Positions 1-5,886 of a stretch of DNA of 7,569 nucleotides are shown here, in pieces. Source of the DNA: Thermoproteota archaeon (GTDB lineage: Archaea; Korarchaeota; Korarchaeia; Korarchaeales; Korarchaeaceae). Within the stretch, counting starts at the first letter, position 1, and each line of letters starts with the position of its first letter. The DNA lies in the NCBI GenBank assembly GCA_003661265.1, contig QMVU01000045.1, forward strand, positions 1-7,569. The letters run 5' to 3'. The notes beneath the pieces were generated by a model. The model worked only from the letters and a program-made list of their open reading frames with translations, had not been told where the DNA came from and did not search any database. Made by a program: the position numbers and the translations under genes.

Positions 1-545
1 ATGAGATTCACTTTGAGTAAATTTGATGCAATTAGGCATAAACTTACGATTTTAACTAGTTTTTTAGAGAGATTAGAGATTTCCCCCTTCAGGTAGCTTG
101 CACAGGCCTCTCCATATAGCTGGCCTATATGGAATATTATCTGCTTAAATTCCTTCTCACCGTATTTCTCCTCCAATTTGCTTTGGATCTCTAATATGCT
201 AGTTCCTCTCTCGATTTTTTCAAGCTTTAACAGATTCTCCTCCAGATCTTCTCCTATCCTACTAGCTCCGGTTAAGCACCAATGAAATACATCAACTATC
301 TCGTTTTTTAATCCTTCTTCCCCTTCCCTGTTCATCCACCATATGTTTGGGTACTTCTCGTTCAGATAGGACTTAAAGAGCTCCCCTATTTCCTCCCCTA
401 ACCATGCCATTATATCTGCTAAGGCTAAGTGTTCATCGTAAATTCCCCAACGCTCATAAGTCCACTCCTGAGCATCTTTTATTGTCCTTACATCTTTTAT
501 ATGCAGTTTATACTTCTTAATAAGCGCCATCTCCTCAGTGCTCAT
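1..545 (-). CDS. MazG-like protein, tandem two-half architecture (copy A), 3' end cut by window edge
   Basis: Reading the minus strand from ATG at 545 gives 181 codons open to the left edge, so the C-terminus is missing. Residues about 40-110 carry the all-alpha NTP pyrophosphohydrolase (MazG-type) metal motif: E51-E52-x-x-E55, then E82-x-x-D85 followed by HWC (88-90). This matches the family's EExxE...ExxD Mg-binding pattern. Residues about 135-181 repeat the pattern in weakened form (YGEACASYLKG, then SLCLIASN) with Lys at the positions of E82 and D85. The product therefore looks like one potentially active half fused to an inactive half. It is clearly paralogous to the gene just upstream (550-1155), with shared KxAQxW, GExxKxY and HWCL blocks. 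The start is fixed by AGGAAGGTGATCCC directly before the ATG, a long match to the 16S 3' end. Only 4 bases separate it from the upstream stop, so the two genes form an operon. By family it should hydrolyse a (d)NTP to the monophosphate and pyrophosphate; the substrate is unknown. Confidence 0.75.
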   Translation of the reverse strand, partial: MSTEEMALIKKYKLHIKDVRTIKDAQEWTYERWGIYDEHLALADIMAWLGEEIGELFKSYLNEKYPNIWWMNREGEEGLKNEIVDVFHWCLTGASRIGEDLEENLLKLEKIERGTSILEIQSKLEEKYGEKEFKQIIFHIGQLYGEACASYLKGEISNLSKKLVKIVSLCLIASNLLKVNL

Positions 546-562
546 GGGATCACCTTCCTGGT
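546..562 (-). promoter_or_regulatory. Ribosome binding site of MazG-like copy A
   Basis: The minus strand reads CAGGAAGGTGATCCC then ATG. AGGTGATC is a long complement to the 3' end of 16S rRNA (GATCACCT). It overlaps the stop codon of copy B and fixes the start of copy A at 545. Confidence 0.6.
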
Positions 563-1155
563 ATCTGTCTGCTCTTCCATGCTTCAAAGAGATCAACATT
601 AATGGCATTTGCTGCTGAAAAGCACCACAAAGCTATCTTCTCAAGACTTGGGAGTAGTTCTATTTGTTTTACCTTTCCCTCGAGGAAATTCTTACAAAGT
701 TCGCCAAAAGCAGATCCTAGGAGCAAAATATTCTGTCTTATGCTGGTATACATCCGATATTTATATTTTACACTTTCTTGAATTTCTCTTGCTGACATTT
801 CCTCCTTAAATCCCTCTATTTTAGCTATAACCTCCCCTAAATCAGCATTAAGTCTATTGGAAAGCACTAAGCACCAATGAAGTATATCCGCAAGCTCCTC
901 TTCCATGCTCTCTGCTCCTTCAGAGCCTCCCCACCACCTGTTAGGGTAGACCTCTTTGGTCACATATGCTTTGTAGAACTCCCCGATGTTCTTACCGATA
1001 AAGGCTATAATGTCCCTCGTATCCAAGAATTTGTAGTAAATTTCTTCTCTCTTCCTTATCCAATTCTGAGCCTCTTTTAGACTCCTAAGACCCTTTATCT
1101 CACGACCAAAGTCTCTAAGAGACTCGCCTTGCACAAAACTGTTATGTCTCCCCAT
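550..1155 (-). CDS. MazG-like protein, tandem two-half architecture (copy B)
   Basis: A complete 201-residue protein and the first gene of a two-gene minus-strand operon. The first MazG-like half spans about residues 45-115. Its ExxD motif is intact (E87-L-A-D90, then HWC 93-95), but the EExxE motif reads K55-N56-I-G-E59, so two of the usual acidic metal ligands are lost. The second half (about 140-192) keeps the fold pattern (FGELCKNFLEG, ALWCFSAANAINVDLFEAW) but has Ser and Lys where the ExxD acids should be. Neither half has a full canonical site. Copy A keeps one, so B may be a regulatory or partner subunit, or may form a composite site with A. That partnership is inference. There is no convincing Shine-Dalgarno before the ATG (AAAGATTTTAAATA), which is compatible with a leaderless message, but I could not place a clear TATA box. 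A nucleotide pyrophosphohydrolase-like fold is likely; catalytic activity of B alone is doubtful. Confidence 0.8.
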   Translation of the reverse strand: MGRHNSFVQGESLRDFGREIKGLRSLKEAQNWIRKREEIYYKFLDTRDIIAFIGKNIGEFYKAYVTKEVYPNRWWGGSEGAESMEEELADILHWCLVLSNRLNADLGEVIAKIEGFKEEMSAREIQESVKYKYRMYTSIRQNILLLGSAFGELCKNFLEGKVKQIELLPSLEKIALWCFSAANAINVDLFEAWKSRQIPGR

Positions 1156-1228
1156 TATTTAAAATCTTTAATTACTCACAGCCACATAATATGAGCATAA
1201 TTAGAGCCCAGAAATATGCCCTTTGTAT

Positions 1229-1591
1229 CTATTCAGCATCATGTATGCTATATATGTCACGCAGCTCTAAGTTCAAGTCACCACGAATTCGAAAGCAATT
1301 TCTTAGGATGTTATCGTGAACTCTGCCTGCCCTACACATTCTCCCTTTTCTGATGTCATACAAACACATTTCAGCCATTATGAACCCATAGCCTTCTTTA
1401 GCAAGCCTCATTAGGTCGTATTGGGAATCTATATACTTCTCCTCGATTACTGCTGGTTGATAAAATGATTTACTGAAGGAATTAGGATCGTTCTCGATTA
1501 CTATTTCATCTGCAATCCTCTGATGATCTTCTCCCTCCCCTCTCTTGGGGAATCCAAGTGTGTAAAAACCCGTCCATGCCTTATCATACCA
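1229..1591 (-). pseudogene. Open minus-strand reading frame without a start, probable gene remnant
   Basis: The minus strand is open for 120 codons, from just after a TGA (1592-1594) to a TAG ending at 1229. The first ATG is only at 1411, which would give a 60-residue protein. The upstream 60 codons read like protein (AWTGFYTLGFPKRGEGEDH, then IDSQYDLMRLAKEGYGF) and contain no ATG, GTG or TTG in frame. This suggests a gene whose 5' part has been lost or frameshifted rather than a real small gene starting at 1411. I do not recognise the family. No Shine-Dalgarno precedes 1411. It lies between two divergent operons, next to a second broken coding stretch (1666-1878), which may be the other part of the same gene in another frame. 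The alternative is a chance open frame. Confidence 0.35.
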
Positions 1592-1665
1592 TCAGCCCAG
1601 GGGCAGGGCTCTCTAAATACTTAGATGAGATAGGAGCTATGGGCGTTAAGTCATTATGGTCTCTA

Positions 1666-1878
1666 TTCATAAGAATCCAGAGTACTCGGGATTCGATTAG
1701 CCTCCAGAATCCATTCATAGTTCTAGCGGATACCTGAAATGATCCCATCATTGAGTTTGTCAGTGAACCACTAAAACAAAGTTGGTCTGTAGATCCCGCA
1801 GGTACTCGCTAATCTATCTGCAACAGCCTCATCTGGTAGCTCCTTACCTCGCGGTTGGATGATAGGGCGACCTTTGCT
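1666..1878 (-). pseudogene. Stop-interrupted helix-turn-helix-like coding remnant
   Basis: One minus-strand frame reads KGRPIIQPRGKELPDEAVADRL, then a GIYRPTL segment, a TAG (1771-1773), WFTDKLNDGIISGIR, a second TAG (1723-1725), NYEWILEANRIPSTLDSY, and a third stop at 1663-1665. The LPDEAVADRLAS...YRPTLF...L.DGIIS pattern resembles the 'dEeiAe.Lgi....v...L..L...glv' rhythm of winged-helix DNA-binding proteins, but the match is by eye only. Repeated in-frame stops mean it is not expressed intact. It may be the 5' portion of the broken gene continuing at 1591-1229, in a different frame. Confidence 0.28.
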
Positions 1879-1900
1879 TCATCTTTATAGTCTCGGATAC

Positions 1901-1938
1901 GTTGTGATTTATTGCAACAGTTGTAGTTTATTGCGATT
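1901..1938. repeat. Two 19-base tandem direct repeats upstream of the ECF operon
   Basis: GTTGTGATTTATTGCAACA (1901-1919) is followed at once by GTTGTAGTTTATTGCGATT (1920-1938), identical at 14 of 19 positions. Their junction contains the palindrome CAACAGTTG (1916-1924). The 19-base period is close to two helical turns. The array ends about 22 bases before the BRE/TATA of the ECF operon, a plausible place for a regulator to bind. A regulatory role is inferred from position only. Confidence 0.4.
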
Positions 1939-1960
1939 TTAAGAGATCCTCTAGATTACA

Positions 1961-1975
1961 CAAAAGCTTAATAAA
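1961..1975 (+). promoter_or_regulatory. Archaeal promoter (BRE/TATA) of the ECF transporter operon
   Basis: CAAAAG followed by CTTAATAAA fits a TFB-recognition element plus TATA box. A start about 25 bases downstream, near 1998, would give a short leader of about 25 bases. That leader would contain the GGGAGG ribosome site at 2008-2013, before the ATG at 2023. Confidence 0.5.
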
Positions 1976-2022
1976 GAATAAGGAATGGATATACCTCTCA
2001 GAAGAAAGGGAGGAAAGGTAAA

Positions 2023-2229
2023 ATGGTTCAAGTAAGCCGAGCCGCCATAAGAACATTCATACAAATCGCGGGAATATTCTTTTTGGCTTGGGGATGTAGT
2101 CTTCTTCTGATGGGCGCGCGTAGCATCCCTGAAGTACGTGCACAAGCACTACATAAGGGAATAATTCCACTTGCAGTGGGAGTCATTTTGATGATCGCAT
2201 GGGGTTTCCTCAAAAAAGGTGGAGGGTGA
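2023..2229 (+). CDS. Small two-helix membrane protein, first gene of the ECF operon
   Basis: A 68-residue protein with two predicted membrane helices (about 11-31 and 47-63). They are joined by a short charged loop (RSIPEVRAQALHK). Positive charges at the N-terminus (R6, R10) and the C-terminal KK suggest both ends lie in the cytoplasm. GGGAGG sits 9 bases before the ATG. Its last codons contain the ribosome site of the S-component gene, whose ATG is 5 bases after this stop, so the two are likely co-translated. I do not recognise a family. Size, two-helix layout and position at the head of an ECF operon recall CbiN, the small accessory subunit of cobalt ECF transporters, but there is no sequence evidence of homology and the loop is much shorter. 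A role as an accessory or assembly subunit of the transporter is inference. Confidence 0.72.
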   Translation: MVQVSRAAIRTFIQIAGIFFLAWGCSLLLMGARSIPEVRAQALHKGIIPLAVGVILMIAWGFLKKGGG

Positions 2230-2230
2230 A
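2218..2230 (+). promoter_or_regulatory. Ribosome binding site fixing the S-component start at 2235
   Basis: GGTGGAGGGTGAA, with its GGAGG core at 2221-2225, lies 9 bases before ATG 2235. The earlier in-frame ATG at 2199 lies inside the preceding gene with no comparable site before it. The site overlaps the final codons and stop of the small membrane protein gene. Confidence 0.65.
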
Positions 2231-2234
2231 GTAT

Positions 2235-3005
2235 ATGAGTAGCGAGACATCTGGTCATGTGACAGGTTCAGCTAAAATGAAGTATGGGGCTCCTATAGCA
2301 TGGATTGCTATACTTGCGGCTCTAGGTACTGTTTTGCGCTTTGTGCCACTATATTTCTGGGCAGAAGGAGGGGGCTATACCGCGGTTTCTGTGATAATAG
2401 AATACTTGAATGGCTTGATCCTAGGGCCCATAGGAGGAGCAATATGCGGCCTTGTCTATGGGATTATAGGACTGTTCGTCCTTCCTGCTGCGATTCCGTG
2501 GGTAACTGTTCTTCATCCCGTCATCATAGCCTTTACCATAGGGATGTTGGCTAACAAAAAGTGGTGGGCTGCCTGGCCTATATGCGCAGTATTCGTGGCA
2601 TTACAGCAATTAGTACCGTATTATTGGCCAGGACCTCCAACCTATCCAGCCGCTCCGCAGCCTAAGTATTTTCTAGCGTCCTTCTGGCTGTGGGTCCCGC
2701 TGATACTGATGCCTATCCTTGGACCTAGATTAATTCCTGAATGGTTAAGATCTGATGATAAGAAAAAGCTGTTTATAGCACTAGTACTCGCACTTTGGAT
2801 CGCAACCGAACCAATATGGGGCGGATGGTGGTTTGCATGGAATTGGGCATTCAATTTGCCGCCTGGGCTGTGCATGAGCGTCTTCCTAACAATGTATTGG
2901 TATGAGAAGGCTTTAGGATGGGGCTCTACAGCGGTAATAGGTACAGCCTTGTTCAGTGCTCTTCGTCGCAGTGGACTTAGGAAAATCCCAGGAGCTATTT
3001 GGTAA
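2235..3005 (+). CDS. ECF transporter S (substrate-binding) component, substrate unknown
   Basis: A 256-residue integral membrane protein with roughly six to eight hydrophobic segments: about 20-40, 50-83 (probably two), 88-106, 112-128, 148-166, 178-195 and 210-243. It has a cytoplasmic-type N-terminus and a basic C-terminal tail (ALRRSGLRK). Its place before a double ATPase and EcfT identifies it as the specificity subunit that captures a vitamin or similar micronutrient at the outer face. S components share little sequence, so the substrate cannot be read from it. It is very rich in tryptophan: 19 of 256, including WW at 110-111 and 198-199 and an aromatic/proline loop at 128-145. That hints at an aromatic or hydrophobic ligand, but this is weak inference. 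The start at 2235 rather than 2199 is chosen on the ribosome site; the longer form would add 12 residues. Confidence 0.75.
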   Translation: MSSETSGHVTGSAKMKYGAPIAWIAILAALGTVLRFVPLYFWAEGGGYTAVSVIIEYLNGLILGPIGGAICGLVYGIIGLFVLPAAIPWVTVLHPVIIAFTIGMLANKKWWAAWPICAVFVALQQLVPYYWPGPPTYPAAPQPKYFLASFWLWVPLILMPILGPRLIPEWLRSDDKKKLFIALVLALWIATEPIWGGWWFAWNWAFNLPPGLCMSVFLTMYWYEKALGWGSTAVIGTALFSALRRSGLRKIPGAIW

Positions 3006-3019
3006 AACCCTTCTCTTCC

Positions 3020-3052
3020 TTATTTTTTTATCTGATGAGGCTTTCTATAAAG
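3020..3052 (+). promoter_or_regulatory. T-run followed by TATA-like element between S and ATPase genes
   Basis: The 68-base gap after the S gene holds a T7 run (3023-3029), the type of signal at which archaeal RNA polymerase can terminate. TTCTATAAAG follows (3043-3052), centred about 26 bases before ATG 3074. Together they could partly uncouple the ATPase/EcfT genes from the S gene. Both elements are short and could be chance. Confidence 0.3.
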
Positions 3053-3059
3053 AACCGAA

Positions 3060-3065
3060 GGAGGT
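3060..3065 (+). promoter_or_regulatory. Ribosome binding site fixing the ATPase start at 3074
   Basis: GGAGGT lies 9 bases before ATG 3074. The encoded protein then begins MQSVISIRNLTYTYP, the normal beginning of an EcfA domain. This argues against the upstream ATG at 2999. Confidence 0.65.
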
Positions 3066-3073
3066 TTACTGAC

Positions 3074-4813
3074 ATGCAAAGCGTTATCTCCATCAGAAAT
3101 TTGACATACACCTATCCAACAGGAGTCAAAGCCCTAAAAGGGATAAATTTGGAGATAGAAAGGGGAGAATACGTTGTGATCATGGGAGCAAATGGTGCTG
3201 GCAAGACAACCCTATGCTATTGTCTGAACGGAATCATACCTCACATAATTGGAGGAGAACTTCAGGGGGAGATATACGTGGAAGGAAATCGAACAACAGA
3301 TCATAGCATAGCTGAGCTTTCACGGCTGGTAGGGCTGTGCATTCAAAATCCCGAAGGACAGCTTTTCTGTCAAACGGTTAGGGCAGATGTAGCTTTTGGT
3401 GCTGAGAACCTTTGCGTTCCCAGGGACGAATTGGCAGAGCGAGTAGCCAGCAGTATTAAGGTTTGTAGGCTTGAAGGACTTGAGAATCGCTCTCCCTCCG
3501 ATCTAAGTGGAGGACAAAAGCAAAGAGTAGCTTTAGCATCTATTCTAGCTATGAGACCAAGAGTTATGGTTTTAGATGAACCAACCTCCCAGCTTGATCC
3601 GATAGGAACGTCTGAGCTCTTATCTGTTGTTAGAAATCTCAATAAAGAGCATGGCGTTACTGTTGTAATGACAGAACACAAGAGCGATGAGATCCTGGAA
3701 CAGGAAGTGGATAGGGTCATACTTCTTCACAAAGGGGAGATTGTAGCCGATGGAGATCCTGGAGAGGTCCTATCCAAGGCAGACCTACTGGAGAAGATAG
3801 GGGTTAAGACTCCGCAGGTAATAGAACTGGCACGACGTCTCAAAAGAAATGGGATTCCCGTGGAAGGAATTCCGACTAACATAAATGAGGCCAGAAAGCT
3901 CCTATCTTCTCTCTTAGATAGGAAGATCTTAGAGGTAAAGCAAAAGTTGCCTCCACCATCTTCAATAGAGGAAAGTAAGCCCAGTAGCGAGGAACCTATC
4001 ATCAAGATAGAGGATGTTTACTTTTCTTACACGCCGGAGAGCCCTGCAATTAGGGGAGTTAGTCTACAGTTCCATTCTGGAGAGTTTGTTGGAATTATTG
4101 GACAAAACGGCTCGGGTAAGACCACCCTCGCGAAACTTATAGTTGGCCTTCTAAGACCTGACAGAGGGAGGATCTTGATATTTGGGAAAGACACTCGCGA
4201 GATGACTCCTGGAGAGATCTGCAAGAAAGTGGGCTTAGCGATGCAAAATCCAGATCACCAACTTTTCTCCTTGTCTGTCAAGGAGGAGGTTGAATTCGGT
4301 CTTAGGAATCTAAACCTTCCTGAGGAAGAAATAGAGAGGAGAACCGAGAGTGCACTGAAATTAGTGGGACTTTGGGAATTTAGAGATATGCCCCCATTTA
4401 CGCTCGATTTTGGGGCACGAAGAAAGCTAACCGTTGCTATAGTGACGGCGATGGATCCTCCAGTTATCTTCTTAGATGAGCCTACTACTGCCCAGGACTA
4501 TCGAGGACGGTATGAGATAATGGAGATAATGAAGGATCTGAATGAAAGGCATGGAAAGACTGTTATCGTCGTAACCCATGATATGGAGATAGTTGCAAAA
4601 TATTGTAAAAGGGTTGTGGTAATGGGGCAGGGCAAGGTTCTTTTAGATGGAAGCACGAGAGAAGTTTTTAGCAAACCGGAGATATTAGAACAGACCTTTA
4701 TTAAGCCTCCTCCGATAACTAGATTAGCTCAGGGGCTGTCGGCTTATGGTATTTCACCTAGCATACTAAGCGTTGACGAGCTTATTTCATCATTGAAATT
4801 TGAGGGGGGATGA
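3074..4813 (+). CDS. ECF transporter energizing ATPase, EcfA-EcfA' fusion
   Basis: A 579-residue cytoplasmic protein with two ABC ATPase domains in one chain, replacing the separate EcfA1 and EcfA2 subunits. Domain 1 has Walker A GANGAGKTT (38-46), Q-loop Q91, signature LSGGQ (144-148), Walker B LDEP (167-170) and H202. Domain 2 has Walker A GQNGSGKTT (343-351), Q391, LDEP (467-470) and H502, but its signature reads LDFGA (444-448). A linker of about 65 residues contains an EcfA-type tail (VKTPQVIELARRL). That tail recurs at the C-terminus (IKPPPITRLAQGL), which supports origin by duplication and fusion. The start at 3074 is set by GGAGGT at 3060-3065; an in-frame ATG at 2999 would overlap the S gene and add 25 residues with no ABC homology. 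It hydrolyses ATP to drive S-component toppling through EcfT, whose gene begins one base after this stop. Confidence 0.92.
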   Translation: MQSVISIRNLTYTYPTGVKALKGINLEIERGEYVVIMGANGAGKTTLCYCLNGIIPHIIGGELQGEIYVEGNRTTDHSIAELSRLVGLCIQNPEGQLFCQTVRADVAFGAENLCVPRDELAERVASSIKVCRLEGLENRSPSDLSGGQKQRVALASILAMRPRVMVLDEPTSQLDPIGTSELLSVVRNLNKEHGVTVVMTEHKSDEILEQEVDRVILLHKGEIVADGDPGEVLSKADLLEKIGVKTPQVIELARRLKRNGIPVEGIPTNINEARKLLSSLLDRKILEVKQKLPPPSSIEESKPSSEEPIIKIEDVYFSYTPESPAIRGVSLQFHSGEFVGIIGQNGSGKTTLAKLIVGLLRPDRGRILIFGKDTREMTPGEICKKVGLAMQNPDHQLFSLSVKEEVEFGLRNLNLPEEEIERRTESALKLVGLWEFRDMPPFTLDFGARRKLTVAIVTAMDPPVIFLDEPTTAQDYRGRYEIMEIMKDLNERHGKTVIVVTHDMEIVAKYCKRVVVMGQGKVLLDGSTREVFSKPEILEQTFIKPPPITRLAQGLSAYGISPSILSVDELISSLKFEGG

Positions 4814-4814
4814 A

Positions 4815-5651
4815 ATGGGCATCAGATTAGAATATATCCCTAAAAACACAGTTATCCATAGGCTAAATCCCTTAACTAAGATCATTTTCGTTTTATTGGT
4901 CCCCATTATAGGCTTCATATTTGCAAATGATGCAATCTCGGCCGCTTTAGTATCCGCTTATGCCCTGGCCTGGCTTGCTCTTGCTAGAATCCCTATTTCT
5001 AGGATAAAAACTCTCATCATCATAGTGTTAGCATCTTCTGCCCTCTTCATGGTAGTCCAACTGTTTTTCTATTGGAGAGGGGAAACTGTTATCTTCAGGT
5101 TTTTCTTTTTGAAGGCAACGCTGGAGGGTTTGCATATTGGGCTAACGATCTTCTTGAAGATGATGGTTATCTTGGGATGTGTCCCTGTTTTGGCTATGAC
5201 CACAAGAATAGACCACTTTGCCATAACTTTATCTAAGCTTAAGATACCATATCAGCTCTCTTTTGCTCTAATTACTGCCGTTAGATTCCTTCCTCTGGTT
5301 AGCGATATCTACAACAGCATATTAGACGCACAGAGGTTAAGAGCACACGATATAGACAGAATGAGCTTCCTAACGAAGTTAAGAAAGGCATATTACCCGC
5401 TAATAGTTCCTCTTTTCATAACATCATTTAGAACCGCAGACGAACTCCAAATTGCGCTTGAATCAAGGGCTTTCGGAGCTTATAAGAGAAGAACTTATTT
5501 GGAGACCCCTCCTCGTGTTACAGTGGTTGATTACATAGCTCTCATCAGCGTAATATCCCTGTTTGTATATTCCATAATTGCGTACAGGGCTTGGGGCACG
5601 ATTCTTCCTCCTTGGCTTAGACCTTCTTGGGCTGTTCCGTTGAGATACTAA
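4815..5651 (+). CDS. ECF transporter transmembrane coupling component EcfT
   Basis: A 278-residue membrane protein of the CbiQ/EcfT family. The N-terminus has the family's pattern before the first helix (YIPKNTVIHRLNPLTK, 7-22). Several hydrophobic helices follow, then the two cytoplasmic coupling-helix motifs: AQRLRAHDID (172-181) and ALESRAFGA (214-222). These correspond to the paired Ala-Arg-Gly motifs that dock into the two ATPase domains. The arginines (R176, R218) are kept, while the flanking residues are Leu/Ala and Ser/Ala instead of Ala/Gly. A last hydrophobic helix lies near residues 238-258. ATG 4815 is preceded by GAGGGGGG (4802-4809) and follows the ATPase stop by one base, indicating coupled translation. 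A TTG at 4800 in the same frame would add five residues and sits inside that ribosome site, so it is rejected. Role: scaffold passing ATPase movements to the S component. Confidence 0.9.
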   Translation: MGIRLEYIPKNTVIHRLNPLTKIIFVLLVPIIGFIFANDAISAALVSAYALAWLALARIPISRIKTLIIIVLASSALFMVVQLFFYWRGETVIFRFFFLKATLEGLHIGLTIFLKMMVILGCVPVLAMTTRIDHFAITLSKLKIPYQLSFALITAVRFLPLVSDIYNSILDAQRLRAHDIDRMSFLTKLRKAYYPLIVPLFITSFRTADELQIALESRAFGAYKRRTYLETPPRVTVVDYIALISVISLFVYSIIAYRAWGTILPPWLRPSWAVPLRY

Positions 5652-5695
5652 GCCATTGCAACTGAAATCAGAAGAAATTAAAATTAGCATTGTTG

Positions 5696-5731
5696 TTTTT
5701 GGCTTCACACTCACTGGGGTGTGGTGCTTTT
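5696..5731 (+). terminator. Hairpin flanked by T-runs after the ECF operon
   Basis: Forty-four bases after the EcfT stop there is a T5 run (5696-5700). CACAC (5706-5710) then pairs with GTGTG (5719-5723) across an 8-base loop, followed by CTTTT (5727-5731). The stem is only 5 bp plus a possible wobble pair, so the T-runs may matter more than the hairpin. It probably ends the transporter transcript. Confidence 0.4.
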
Positions 5732-5751
5732 CTGGTTTAGTTTAACTCTTT

Positions 5752-5780
5752 AAATCCAATAAATTAAATCTAATGGATTT
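5752..5780. repeat. AAATCCA inverted repeat upstream of the flavoprotein gene
   Basis: AAATCCA (5752-5758) and TGGATTT (5774-5780) are perfect 7-base inverted copies around a 15-base AT-rich centre. A related TTAATCCAT stands at 5812-5820. The repeat lies upstream of the promoter at 5848-5862, so it could be an operator. The AT-rich composition raises the chance of coincidence. Confidence 0.3.
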
Positions 5781-5847
5781 TAATGCAGTATAGATTTTTC
5801 TTTTTCTAGCTTTAATCCATAGTTTGATCGTCTAATGCTTGAAGTTT

Positions 5848-5862
5848 GTGAACCTTTTTAAG
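5848..5862 (+). promoter_or_regulatory. Archaeal promoter of the flavoprotein/oxidoreductase operon
   Basis: GTGAAC followed by CTTTTTAAG (5854-5862) looks like a BRE/TATA pair. Transcription would begin about 26 bases downstream of the box centre, near 5884. That is almost at ATG 5887, giving a leaderless or near-leaderless message. GGTGG (5873-5877) before the ATG could act as a ribosome site if transcription starts earlier. Confidence 0.45.
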
Positions 5863-5886
5863 TTCTAAATTCGGGTGGAAAGTTGT

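Noticed and set aside
609..1080. Plus-strand open frames of 66 and 67 codons
   Set aside because: They lie opposite the MazG-like copy B, lack ribosome sites, and encode low-complexity hydrophobic sequence.
1229..1411. A stand-alone 60-residue gene starting at ATG 1411
   Set aside because: No ribosome site or promoter is visible, and protein-like reading continues 60 codons upstream of the ATG without a start. A truncated gene fits better.
1515..1600. C/D box guide RNA starting from CTGATGA at 1520
   Set aside because: No matching D box CTGA at suitable distance and no internal C'/D' boxes were found.
1666..1878. In-frame TAG codons read as pyrrolysine
   Set aside because: The frame next meets TAG, TAA and TGA close together, has no start, and no Pyl-system gene or methylamine methyltransferase is present. 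Gene decay is simpler.
1976..2022. Riboswitch in the leader of the ECF operon
   Set aside because: With the predicted promoter the leader is about 25 bases, too short for a known vitamin riboswitch, and no conserved riboswitch core was seen further upstream.
2199..2234. Upstream ATG for the S component
   Set aside because: It lies inside the preceding gene without a ribosome site, whereas GGAGGGTGA stands 9 bases before ATG 2235.
5875..5886. GTG start of the flavoprotein gene, adding four residues
   Set aside because: The GTG lies within the GGTGG ribosome-site-like element, and the TATA box places the transcript start near 5884, downstream of it. ATG 5887 fits both signals.
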